From assembly GCA_023230565.1 (NCBI GenBank), contig JALNXD010000051.1, forward strand, positions 1-20,489: a stretch of 20,489 bases of DNA, read 5' to 3'. The first letter of the stretch is position 1, and each line of letters begins with the position of its first letter. Source of the stretch: Syntrophales bacterium. GTDB taxonomy: Bacteria > Desulfobacterota > Syntrophia > Syntrophales > UBA2210. Position numbers and translations under genes: made by a program. The notes below the pieces were generated by a model. It made no database searches, was not told the DNA's origin, and saw nothing but the letters and a program-made list of their open reading frames with translations. Of this stretch, positions 8,019 through 14,990 are shown piece by piece.

Positions 8019-8585
8019 TCAGCCGGCAATTTTTTTGCCCAGATCGAACGCCTCTGTCTTCGCTTTTTCGTTTTTTCCGATTTCTCCTTTATCCATGGCA
8101 GAAGCCATTACGACCCCGATCCAATTAAGTTTTGTCATATCAGCAGTCGCTTTAAAGCTGTGTACTATAGGGTCGGCAGTATGGACATCCGGATCTCCAC
8201 AGACAGTGATGAGACCAATGCGCTTACCTTTCATCCGGGGATAATAATTTTTATGCCAGCGCCATTCCGCATCAAATAGCGCCGTCCATCTGTCGAGATA
8301 TGCTTTCATCTGCGCGGGCATCGTCCAGAAATAAACCGGGCAACTATGAATTATCGCGTCAGCTTCAAGTATCTTTTTGTGAATTTCCTGCATATCGTCC
8401 TTCACAATGCAAATGCCTGTTTCGTTGCATTTTTTGCAATCATGACACCCGGATATTTTCAGTCTATCCAATATGACTTTATCCACCTGTGCGCCGACGG
8501 TCCCGGCGCCTTCCAGAGCCTCATCCAAAAGGATATCGCTGTTTCCGCCTACTCGCGGACTTCCCATAATTCCCAGTACTTTCAT
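8019..8585 (-). CDS. NAD(P)H-dependent FMN reductase / iron-sulfur flavoprotein
   Basis: A 188-aa flavodoxin-fold protein. The FMN phosphate loop GSPRVGGNSD is at 8-17. A compact cysteine motif C47-x2-C50-x2-C53-x5-C59 matches the [4Fe-4S] signature of Isf-type flavoproteins from anaerobes, which move electrons between ferredoxins, flavins and small acceptors. The conserved PVYFWTMPAQMKAYLDR segment follows. The ATG has AGGAG at proper spacing. It is the next gene after hgcB on the same strand, 126 bases away, with its own promoter-like sequence, so coupling to HgcAB as an electron donor is possible but only inferred from position. Confidence 0.85.
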   Translation of the reverse strand: MKVLGIMGSPRVGGNSDILLDEALEGAGTVGAQVDKVILDRLKISGCHDCKKCNETGICIVKDDMQEIHKKILEADAIIHSCPVYFWTMPAQMKAYLDRWTALFDAEWRWHKNYYPRMKGKRIGLITVCGDPDVHTADPIVHSFKATADMTKLNWIGVVMASAMDKGEIGKNEKAKTEAFDLGKKIAG

Positions 8586-8612
8586 TTTTCACACTCCTGA
8601 TATTTTAATAAT

Positions 8613-8645
8613 TTATTCTATATTTTTCATGAAATTTGCAAATTT
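8613..8645 (-). promoter_or_regulatory. Candidate promoter with a 14-bp palindrome upstream of the flavoprotein gene
   Basis: A perfect palindrome AAATTTGCAAATTT occupies 8632-8645. It includes a -35-like TTGCAA (8641-8636), with 17 bases to a poor -10-like GAATAA (8618-8613). The start codon follows about 28 bases later. The palindrome could be an operator. The AT-rich composition makes chance a real alternative. Confidence 0.35.
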
Positions 8646-8711
8646 AAAATATTGAAGAACTGTGTCTTCGGATATGTACCGGGAACTATTTATTGCTTTA
8701 CCAGTCATATA

Positions 8712-8996
8712 TCAGCAGCATTCCACTTTTGCGAGCAGCCTGTGGTCACGAAGCCACTCCGTTATCAGGCCGGCTGCGCACCCGACACCTGAATCGACAT
8801 GAAGAGCAGCGGCTGGGCAATTCTTCGCGCACGCACCACACTCCATGCAGGAGTCAAGATTGATAATAGTGACCTTGTCCCCGTTCAAGGCGAATACATG
8901 ATGAGGGCATACCTCTATGCATTTGCTGCAATTAATGCATTTCCCGGAATCCATCTTCAAGGTAGTCACATTTCTTAAATATTTGAACCCTTTCAT
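8712..8996 (-). CDS. hgcB: HgcB, ferredoxin-like mercury methylation protein
   Basis: A 94-aa dicluster ferredoxin needed with HgcA for methylmercury formation; it is thought to supply low-potential electrons to the HgcA corrinoid and to pass Hg(II). Two [4Fe-4S] motifs are present: C20-x2-C23-x2-C26-x3-C30 and C50-x2-C53-x2-C56-x3-C60. An isolated Cys73 and a terminal Cys93-Cys94 pair match the features that distinguish HgcB from ordinary 2[4Fe-4S] ferredoxins. The ATG has GGAGG upstream. It begins 16 bases after the hgcA stop on the same strand. No residue of the pattern is missing. Confidence 0.95.
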   Translation of the reverse strand: MKGFKYLRNVTTLKMDSGKCINCSKCIEVCPHHVFALNGDKVTIINLDSCMECGACAKNCPAAALHVDSGVGCAAGLITEWLRDHRLLAKVECC

Positions 8997-9012
8997 ACAG
9001 CCTCCATATCAC

Positions 9013-10104
9013 TCATATGGCCATGCCTGTAATGGCAATAGCAATGCCCGCAAGAAGCGCGCATGCCATTGCCGGCAGCGCAACTTTCATTTCTTTCTTG
9101 ACGCCTGAACGGGATGTAAAAGGGGTACACCCGGTAAAATTCAGAGCATAAAAAGCACTTACGGCCGGAAGTATCATAAAAGCAGCCAGGGCCATGAATC
9201 TGCTCCAGCCGCTGCCTCCTGCCAACATGTAAAAAATAATGCTCCAGATCGATCCTGTTAAGACTCCTTTAAATGCGAAGCTCCTGCCGGGAAGCCACGG
9301 AAGCAAAAGCGGTGTGCCTGCCGCACCTGCCGCAACTGCTCCGACATACCCGCATACGGCTAAGAAACCCGCGTTTCTGTCCTGAAGCATTGCCGTAATA
9401 AAAAATAACAGGGCTGCGGCAATTGCCGTCGGTTTCAACGCCTCTACGAATTCCATCGGTATTAATACAACCCGTTCCCAGGTCGTGAAAGTGATCTCCC
9501 GCATAGCCGGGGCTGTCCTCATCCCGCTGTCCAGATATTGCGGAATATCCTTTGCCCGTATTGCAGCATATCGTATGTTGAAACCAGTTTCCTTTTTAAC
9601 TTTATGAGCCGCCACACCGGCTGCCCCCAATACGGGCAGAACAAGTTGCCGGTGGCTGACTACTTTGGTCAGTTCAGAAGCGCCGATACGCCTGATCAAT
9701 TCTTCCGTACCGAAGGTCCCTTTGCCCGCTGCACACCACACATTAATTCCATACGTTTCAAGGACGAGTATCCAGCAATCCCTCTCCGCCAGGACACTGC
9801 GCACGCTGTCATAGCTCTTTTTGTAGTTTGCGGTCACCAGAACCGGGGAATCGGAATTAGGGCGGCCGACGGCGTACAGGCCGGGCGGGACTATATAGTT
9901 CATCCGGCCAATACCCCACCGAACTCTCCATGAACCGAGACGGTCGGCAAAAGTGAGGTCCGCAGATATTCTCGGCACTTTTATCTTCCCGGCTGACAGC
10001 CAATCAATGAAACCGGGGACTTTTTCGCTGATCTCTCCGCCTCCGGCGGAGGGTTGAGGACCTCAGCACGGCGGCGTGTCCGAAGTATTACCTTTGAATG
10101 CCAT
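9013..10104 (-). CDS. hgcA: HgcA, corrinoid mercury-methylating protein, probable selenoprotein
   Basis: HgcA transfers a methyl group from a corrinoid cofactor to Hg(II). The diagnostic cap-helix motif NVWCAAGKGTF is intact (Cys at about 124 in this numbering), preceded by RWGIGRMNYIVPPGLYAVG and followed by VVSHRQLVLPVLGAAGVAAH. Five hydrophobic segments form the C-terminal membrane domain (about 225-362), with the NFTGCTPFTSR loop near 322-332. Without recoding, the longest frame starts at GTG 9978 and cuts into VPGFIDWLSAGKIKVPRIS, which looks like a real part of the domain. The same frame continues upstream through TGA 10065-10063 (after TGC) to ATG 10104, which has AGGA six bases upstream. 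This gives 363 residues with N-terminal Cys13-Sec14-Gly-Pro. ATGs at 10155 and 10167 are also in frame but lack a good ribosome binding site. HgcA identity is near certain; selenocysteine insertion is inferred from the TGA and the adjoining hairpin. Confidence 0.93.
10030..10065 (-). promoter_or_regulatory. Candidate bacterial SECIS element in hgcA
   Basis: The in-frame TGA (10065-10063) is followed after 18 bases by the loop of a hairpin: CTCCGCC (10051-10045), GGA loop (10044-10042), GGCGGAG (10041-10035), a perfect 7-bp stem. A lower stem GGTC (10062-10059) with GATC (10033-10030) can close an internal loop. Counting U of UGA as 1, the loop is G22-G23-A24, in the place where the E. coli fdhF SECIS presents its SelB-contacting G. 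Known bacterial elements have the apical loop about 16-37 bases after UGA and a G among its first two bases; both hold. A chance palindrome is the alternative. Confidence 0.7.
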
Positions 10105-10207
10105 ATCGCATCCTGAAGGGGCAAGCGGAAGTTGTACATTTTCAAGTTCTTTCATATCCAACACCATGTAAGTGATTATTTTTTGAACCCGAAGAAAAAT
10201 TATCCTC

Positions 10208-10237
10208 TATATAACGATAAGCGGATACGGAAGGCAA
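10208..10237 (-). promoter_or_regulatory. Candidate hgcA promoter with TATCCG motif
   Basis: Between arsR and hgcA the minus strand has TTGCCT (10237-10232), 18 bases, then TATATA (10213-10208). The spacer contains TATCCG (10227-10222) followed by an AT-rich half resembling the arsR operator. This would start hgcA transcription near 10201, leaving a leader of about 97 bases to ATG 10104. Transcription from the arsR promoter may also read through. Confidence 0.45.
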
Positions 10238-10243
10238 AATAAA

Positions 10244-10585
10244 TTACCTGCAGCAATCTTTGAAGTCCAGATTTGCCAACCGCTCCTTATCTCTCAGGGT
10301 AACGTCATTTTGCTTCAATATTGTCCGCAAGGCATGGATCAATGTTCTATGGCCGGAACCTAACGCAGGATTAATAGAGTAGTGAATCCACACTCCGGAG
10401 CGGCGATCCTTGAGCCAGCCCGCATTTTTCAAATTGGAAAGATGGCGCGACACCGTAGATTGGGGAAGTTGCAGTACATCCATGAAATGGCATACGCAAA
10501 GCTCTTCCGTGTCCAGTAGCAGGGCCATGATGCGCAGACGTGTTTCATCTTCCAGCGATTTGAATATTGCAGCAATATCTTTCAT
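10244..10585 (-). CDS. ArsR-family metal/metalloid-responsive repressor
   Basis: A 113-aa winged-helix repressor. The start MKDIAAIFKSLEDETRLRI is typical, and the recognition helix is in LPQSTVSRHLSNLKNAGWL. The Cys pair of ELCVCHF (Cys30, Cys32) is the thiol sensor motif of ArsR proteins that bind As(III) or Sb(III). A second vicinal pair, Cys111-Cys112, ends the protein and could add a soft-metal site. ATG 10585 lies seven bases after a good -10 box, so the message may be leaderless; an upstream in-frame ATG at 10633 would add 16 residues but would have to initiate upstream of that promoter and also lacks a ribosome binding site. It is directly upstream of hgcAB on the same strand. ArsR-like genes beside hgcAB are known in other methylators, so control of mercury methylation is likely. 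Confidence 0.88.
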   Translation of the reverse strand: MKDIAAIFKSLEDETRLRIMALLLDTEELCVCHFMDVLQLPQSTVSRHLSNLKNAGWLKDRRSGVWIHYSINPALGSGHRTLIHALRTILKQNDVTLRDKERLANLDFKDCCR

Positions 10586-10592
10586 ACGGTGC

Positions 10593-10621
10593 TTTATATC
10601 CGTTAATCCGGATAAATGCAA
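10593..10621 (-). promoter_or_regulatory. arsR promoter with inverted-repeat operator
   Basis: The minus strand shows TTGCAT (10621-10616), exactly 17 bases, then TATAAA (10598-10593), a near-consensus sigma-70 promoter. A perfect inverted repeat TATCCG-6-CGGATA (10614-10597) fills the spacer and touches the -10 box, the ideal place for a repressor. Autoregulation by the ArsR protein is inferred. Confidence 0.6.
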
Positions 10622-10633
10622 GATATTTGCCAT

Positions 10634-10943
10634 TCCACTTTTGCAGGAAGAAATACTCTCCGAAAAATTTGATGAGATGTCCCTTGAAATTGACTGATGT
10701 TTTTCACTTTACCCGGCGCCTTTCGCAAGACATCGGGACGCGCTTTGATCGCGCAACAGGAAAGGACTTTCTGCTTCAATTCCGATGTGCCGTTCCATAC
10801 CTCACTCCCTTAAGCCAAACGAGCCGAGACCGATTTCGACCTGAGTCACATACCTTCGGATTGCTTTCGCTCACCCTCATATCGCCGGCACAGGCGAAAA
10901 CGGTCCCCTCTCGCTCAAACACATTATACCTTTCAATTACAAA
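10634..10943. other. Gene-free gap with a possible branched hairpin
   Basis: No open frame here looks like a gene. Arms ACATCGG (10730-10736) and CCGATGT (10782-10788) enclose a GCGC hairpin (10740-10754) and a weak AAAG/CTTT hairpin (about 10757-10773), which could fold as a three-way junction. No promoter or terminator is clear around it. Confidence 0.3.
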
Positions 10944-11522
10944 TTATTTATTCTGGTCCTGCTTTTGGGTCTTTTTCTGCTTCTTTTCCTTATCTCCGTA
11001 ATATCCTCGCACCTGCTCTTGATTTATATTTTTTGCCAGTTCAAGATGCTGCTCGAGGGTATCTGCCGTGGTCGCTGCAAAGTTCTTGAGGTCGGGATCC
11101 CGTCCTTTTTCAGCCTGCTTTCTGAATGCCTTCACATCTTTCTGATGATCTTTCACCATCTCGTCCATATAGGCGCGGTCGAATTCCATTCCGCTGAGCT
11201 GCGACAGTGTATCGATCTTCTTCTGCTGCTTCTTATTCAGCTCCTGAGGGACTTCAATCCCTTTTTGCTGCGCAATAGTCTTCAGTTCATCACTTGCCTT
11301 TCCATGGTCATTTATCATTGTTTGAGCAAAATTTTTGACTTCCTCGTTTTCGGCCTTCTGTGAGGCAATTTCACCGAGTCGTACTTCCATCATGCTGCCT
11401 GTTGCCGCCTCTTCGACAAACTTTTTATCCTGGGCGCTGACGGAAGCCTGCTGCGCCGAAATAATCCCTGCGAAAGCCATCATGATACATATTGCCGTCA
11501 TGGCACATACTGTTTTTTTCAT
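10944..11522 (-). CDS. Exported DUF4142 family protein
   Basis: A 192-aa protein with a signal peptide: MKKT, a hydrophobic core to about residue 20, and likely cleavage after ISA near 23. The mature part matches DUF4142, a ferritin-like helical bundle: DKKFVEEAATGSMMEVRLGEIA, NFAQTMINDHGKASDEL (near 64-80) and MVKDHQKDVKAF (near 122-133), with the characteristic conserved His residues in DHGKA and DHQKD. The C-terminal 15 residues are rich in Lys and Gln. The ATG follows GGGGAGG. The periplasmic function is unknown; stress-related roles are often proposed for the family. It stands alone between gaps, and a link to mercury genes is not supported. Confidence 0.85.
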   Translation of the reverse strand: MKKTVCAMTAICIMMAFAGIISAQQASVSAQDKKFVEEAATGSMMEVRLGEIASQKAENEEVKNFAQTMINDHGKASDELKTIAQQKGIEVPQELNKKQQKKIDTLSQLSGMEFDRAYMDEMVKDHQKDVKAFRKQAEKGRDPDLKNFAATTADTLEQHLELAKNINQEQVRGYYGDKEKKQKKTQKQDQNK

Positions 11523-11919
11523 ACATTAATCCTCCCCTTACTTGATTTGGCGCTGCTGATCATGTCCTGCAGAGCATATGGGTACACTAAACTAACTCCA
11601 CCGCATCGGGAATGGGGTAATGTACCCTTTTTAGAAACCGCGCAAGCGTAGGAGAGCATATACACATATCAATCGCCGGGATGCCTTGAAGAAGAAGCCT
11701 TGCATATGATTACCGGTATTGAGACACATTATCGCTATACGGATCATGTGAAAGGAATTGTTCATGGCTGCAGATGATTTTGCGAATTTTATTGTAAAAG
11801 TGAAGCATCATATTGTATTCAATGGGATATACGATTAGAATTTTATATTTTCTGCACAGCGGGAGTTATCTTATTATTGTGAACAATACGTGTACAACAA
11901 TCTGAAAGGAGGATATGCC
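11523..11919. other. Intergenic region upstream of the HpaB/AbfD-family gene
   Basis: The gap separates two divergent genes and should hold their promoters. The only coding hint is a 24-codon frame at 11764-11838 (plus) with AAGGA upstream, which I do not accept as a gene without further support. No strong inverted repeat or terminator was found. Confidence 0.4.
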
Positions 11920-13365
11920 ATGGGAATTCGCACCCCCGAAGAGTATAAGGAAAGTTTGCGCGATGGAAGGCGTGTGTATATCCGCGGAGAAAAGGTTGAG
12001 GATATTACAAAGCACCCGATCCTCGGCATTACCTGCGATACCATAGCCGGAGGTTATGAACTGACGGCATCGGAAAAGCCGGAAATACGGGATCTTTTTG
12101 TCGCACCTCACCCCGAGACGGGCGAACCGATAAATCGGCTTTTTGTTACCCCCCACACTACGGAAGACCTGAAAAATCGTACGAAGATGATTCAGACATC
12201 GATCAAATTGATCGGAAGTCTTCCTTTCGGGAAGGATATCGGTACGGACTGCCTCAACGCGGCCTTCGTCGTCGCCGGCCAGATGGGCAAAAAAGAGTAT
12301 CAGGAAAATGCCAGGAATTTTCTCGAACATCTGCGAAAGAACGACCTCCATACCTGCGGAGCCGTTACCTGCGTCAAAGGCGATCGTTCGAAGGAACCGG
12401 CCCAGCAGAAGCACCCCGACTATTATCTTCATGTGGTCGATAAAAACAGGGACGGCATTGTGGTGAAAGGCGCCAAGATCCACATCACCAGTGCTCCGGC
12501 GGCTAATGAAATCATTGTCGTGCCTACGAGACAGATGCGGGAAAACGAGGCGGATTATGCGTTAAGTTTTGCCATACCGGCGAATACGGAAGGAGTTACC
12601 TTTATCTGCCGAGGCGGGCGCGGGGCCTGGTCGGACCACGAATTTCACGCTGACCGCCCCGTAAGGGAACTGACGGAAGCAATGATTGTCTTTGATAACG
12701 TCTTTGTGCCATGGGAGCGGGTATTCATGTGCGGTGAATGGCAGTTCTCCATGCTGCTTGCATACACTTTCGCCACTTTCCACAGGTTCACGGCGATCAG
12801 CTATAAAGTGCCTGCCGTTGAAGTCATGGCAGGCTGCGGTGTCGCCATGGCCAAGTTCAACGGGCTCGACAAGGTGGGCCATATAAGAGACAAACTGGCC
12901 GATATCGCCGCATACGTTGAGACGCTCAGGGCACTGACGAATGCGGCCGCCCAGGATCCTGTCATGTATGGAGATATCGCCGTCCCCAACCCGCTCATCG
13001 CCAATATGGCAAAACTTCATTTCGCAAGCAAATACCATGCATTCATAGAGCTTATTCAGGATATCTCCGGGGGTATTGTTGCCACGTCGCCCGACAAGAA
13101 GGACTGGGAAAATCCAGATATTCACGATTACCTGGAGCATTATCTGGGAGGATCGGCAAAATACAGCACTTTGGATCGCCTAAAGATGATTCACGAAACC
13201 ATGCGCCATATCTGCTCGCATGAATCGGCCTTTCACGAAGTGACGACAGTCCATGCAGAAGGATCCATGGCGGCGCAGAAGATGATGGTGCTGGCCGAAT
13301 CGCCCCTCAAACAGTACGAAGAGATGGCCATGATCGCAGCCGGCATCACACCCATGAAATCGTGA
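11920..13365 (+). CDS. 4-hydroxyphenylacetate 3-hydroxylase / 4-hydroxybutyryl-CoA dehydratase family protein lacking cluster ligands
   Basis: A 481-aa flavin-binding protein of the HpaB/AbfD family. ATG 11920 follows AAAGGAGG. Family features include the N-terminal RTPEEYKESLRDGRRVYIRGE, HITSAPAANEIIVVPTR near 188-204, the FDNVFVPWERVF stretch near 258-269 and FHRFTAISYK near 287-296. 4-hydroxybutyryl-CoA dehydratase holds a [4Fe-4S] cluster with Cys99, Cys103, His292 and Cys299 (Clostridium numbering). Here the matching His is present (His288) but the position seven residues later is Tyr295, and the region before DCLNA (near 95-110) lacks a C-x3-C pair. The protein is therefore unlikely to be a standard vinylacetyl-CoA-forming dehydratase, and may be an FAD-dependent hydroxylase-like or novel anaerobic enzyme. 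Other cysteines (146, 151) do not fit the pattern. It is monocistronic. Confidence 0.85.
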   Translation: MGIRTPEEYKESLRDGRRVYIRGEKVEDITKHPILGITCDTIAGGYELTASEKPEIRDLFVAPHPETGEPINRLFVTPHTTEDLKNRTKMIQTSIKLIGSLPFGKDIGTDCLNAAFVVAGQMGKKEYQENARNFLEHLRKNDLHTCGAVTCVKGDRSKEPAQQKHPDYYLHVVDKNRDGIVVKGAKIHITSAPAANEIIVVPTRQMRENEADYALSFAIPANTEGVTFICRGGRGAWSDHEFHADRPVRELTEAMIVFDNVFVPWERVFMCGEWQFSMLLAYTFATFHRFTAISYKVPAVEVMAGCGVAMAKFNGLDKVGHIRDKLADIAAYVETLRALTNAAAQDPVMYGDIAVPNPLIANMAKLHFASKYHAFIELIQDISGGIVATSPDKKDWENPDIHDYLEHYLGGSAKYSTLDRLKMIHETMRHICSHESAFHEVTTVHAEGSMAAQKMMVLAESPLKQYEEMAMIAAGITPMKS

Positions 13366-13446
13366 TCTTTATATGAATGCAGACAGCATCCCTGGCCGTT
13401 TTTGAGCGGAGGGTTCTGATCCCGGCAGTCTGATAACAGAGCAAAA

Positions 13447-13476
13447 GGCCCGGACGAAAAAATTTTCGTCCGGGCC
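13447..13476. terminator. Perfect 14-bp hairpin between convergent genes
   Basis: GGCCCGGACGAAAA (13447-13460) and its exact complement (13463-13476) are separated by AA. It lies 81 bases after the plus-strand gene stop and 42 bases before the minus-strand gene stop. The A/T run is inside the stem rather than after it, so termination would be bidirectional and imperfect. It is the only candidate terminator in this gap. Confidence 0.55.
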
Positions 13477-13518
13477 GCATCACTTGAAACGCTTTATAAA
13501 TGGTTAAGACAATTCAAA

Positions 13519-14526
13519 CTAAAATATAACCCCTTCGATGATGAAAACATTTTCTTTCGCAGGTAAAATTCTGGAAAGCTTGAAGCCTGACGATTCAAGC
13601 AGGCTCTTGAACTCTGCTTCAGTCCGCTCACGGCCACCGGTCATGACCAGCATTTCGAGATCAAGCAGTTTCGCAACAGAGGGTTCGTTTCCAGGCGGAA
13701 CGATCATCTCAATAATTAAAAGCCTGGATTCTTTTTTCATAGCGTACCTGCAATTAGCCAATATGGCCCTGCATCTTTCATCCGGCCAGTCGTGAAGAAT
13801 ATTTGACATGAGATACGCATCACTCCCGGACGGAATACTCTGAAAAAAGTCACATACAACTGCCTGGCAGCGATGTTCGAACCCTTTCATGCTGATCAGC
13901 TTTTTTGCTTCTTGAATTACAGGAAAGGTATCAGCAACGATACCCTTCATCAAAGGGTTCGCAGCAAGAATCTTCATCATCAAGGTCCCGAGACCGCCAC
14001 CAACATCGGTCAGTGTACCAATACCTGAAAAATCATACGCATCAATTATGACACTCTGTGCGTGTGCCGCTTTTATCGCATTCGCATCGTTAAAAACCGC
14101 CGCGGCCTGAGGATTCTCCTCAAGCCAGTCTGAAAGAGGCATCCCGTACGCCTCTTGAAAGGCTATGTTCCCGGTCTTTATGCTGTCCATAAAGAATCCC
14201 CAGGCCCTGTCACTCCAGTCAGAGTTAAACATCAGCGCTATGGATCTCATAGCCCCTCTTTTCAGCCATTCTGCCATCGGTGTAAGTTCAAAATATCGAT
14301 TTGTTGTCTCGTGAAAAATGCCGACACTCGCTAACGCTCTCATCATCCTGTAAAGAGAATCGGCATGGGTTCCGCTTTCAATAGCAAGCGCTTCAATGCT
14401 TTTGGGGCGTTCTGCCAGCATATCCGCTATTCCAAGCTCTGCCGCTACATACACAGGTTTGCTTATCCATTTTCCGACAATAAATTTCATAAGCTGTTCC
14501 TGGGCTGCCATTTCAATTGTTTTCAT
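13519..14526 (-). CDS. SAM-dependent O-methyltransferase (acetylserotonin/hydroxyneurosporene type)
   Basis: A 335-aa small-molecule methyltransferase with the plant/bacterial O-methyltransferase layout: an N-terminal winged-helix dimerisation domain (about 10-100), then a Rossmann domain with the SAM motif TDVGGGLGT (173-181), Asp199 of GIVADTF, and the catalytic-base region NILHDWPDE (His245). The ATG follows AGGAGG. Its acceptor is unknown; relatives methylate hydroxyl groups on phenols, polyketides or carotenoid precursors. It converges with the HpaB/AbfD-family gene, and co-regulation is not evident. Nothing is missing from the expected motifs. Confidence 0.85.
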   Translation of the reverse strand: MKTIEMAAQEQLMKFIVGKWISKPVYVAAELGIADMLAERPKSIEALAIESGTHADSLYRMMRALASVGIFHETTNRYFELTPMAEWLKRGAMRSIALMFNSDWSDRAWGFFMDSIKTGNIAFQEAYGMPLSDWLEENPQAAAVFNDANAIKAAHAQSVIIDAYDFSGIGTLTDVGGGLGTLMMKILAANPLMKGIVADTFPVIQEAKKLISMKGFEHRCQAVVCDFFQSIPSGSDAYLMSNILHDWPDERCRAILANCRYAMKKESRLLIIEMIVPPGNEPSVAKLLDLEMLVMTGGRERTEAEFKSLLESSGFKLSRILPAKENVFIIEGVIF

Positions 14527-14820
14527 TTTTGCCTCCTTTTCAGCATAAATAATTTATTTACCTGCTCAATACACGAAATCCTTTCGATATGGTTTTTCTC
14601 TTCAGGAATTAAAAAGGTGACACGATGAAAAAAAGACAGGATAAATGGAATGTTACAAAGAGATAAAATCAAAAAAAGAGAGAGGAACCCTTCAACTGAT
14701 CGGAGCTACAGATTATACAAATACTTTCGAAAGTCAATCTATTTATTCTTTAAAAATTATTCCATTGCAAATTTTCCTTTGCCATCCTACCTCAAAAGCC
14801 CCAATTGGCTTAAATATTAC

Positions 14821-14959
14821 TTGACTACATAATAAATAGATTTTAAAAATGTTCCCTAGTTTTCTTTGTCAATATTGAGTAATCGCCTATAGCCAAGGAC
14901 TATATTATGGAATGATTTCTAAGAGCCCCGTTTTCTAAATAAAGAAACGGGGCTTTTTT
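14821..14959 (+). ncRNA. Possible small RNA or transcribed leader (orphan promoter-terminator unit)
   Basis: The gap 14527-14990 is AT-rich and holds no gene. A promoter-like TTGACT (14821-14826), 17 bases, TAAAAA (14844-14849) would start an RNA near 14856. It would end at the terminator at 14924-14959, giving about 104 bases. A small hairpin TATAG/CTATA lies between. It may be an independent sRNA or a terminated leader of the STN-like gene. I recognise no riboswitch family. Confidence 0.35.
14924..14959 (+). terminator. Rho-independent terminator on the plus strand
   Basis: AGCCCCGTTT (14924-14933) pairs with AAACGGGGCT (14945-14954), with an 11-base loop, followed directly by TTTTTT (14954-14959). 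There is no plus-strand gene within the preceding 1.5 kb, so it ends an unannotated RNA or acts as an attenuator before the gene at 14991. Confidence 0.8.
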
Positions 14960-14990
14960 ATCATTGCACAGTATGCTCAACGAGGGGGAA

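Noticed and set aside
9013..9978. HgcA starting at GTG 9978 as the complete protein
   Set aside because: Kept as the fallback. The conserved-looking segment immediately upstream in frame, the lack of a good ribosome binding site, and the TGA-hairpin arrangement favour a longer protein.
11764..11838. 24-codon frame with an AAGGA site upstream of the HpaB/AbfD-family gene
   Set aside because: Very short, no recognisable peptide and no sign of coupling to the next gene; a chance frame is more likely.
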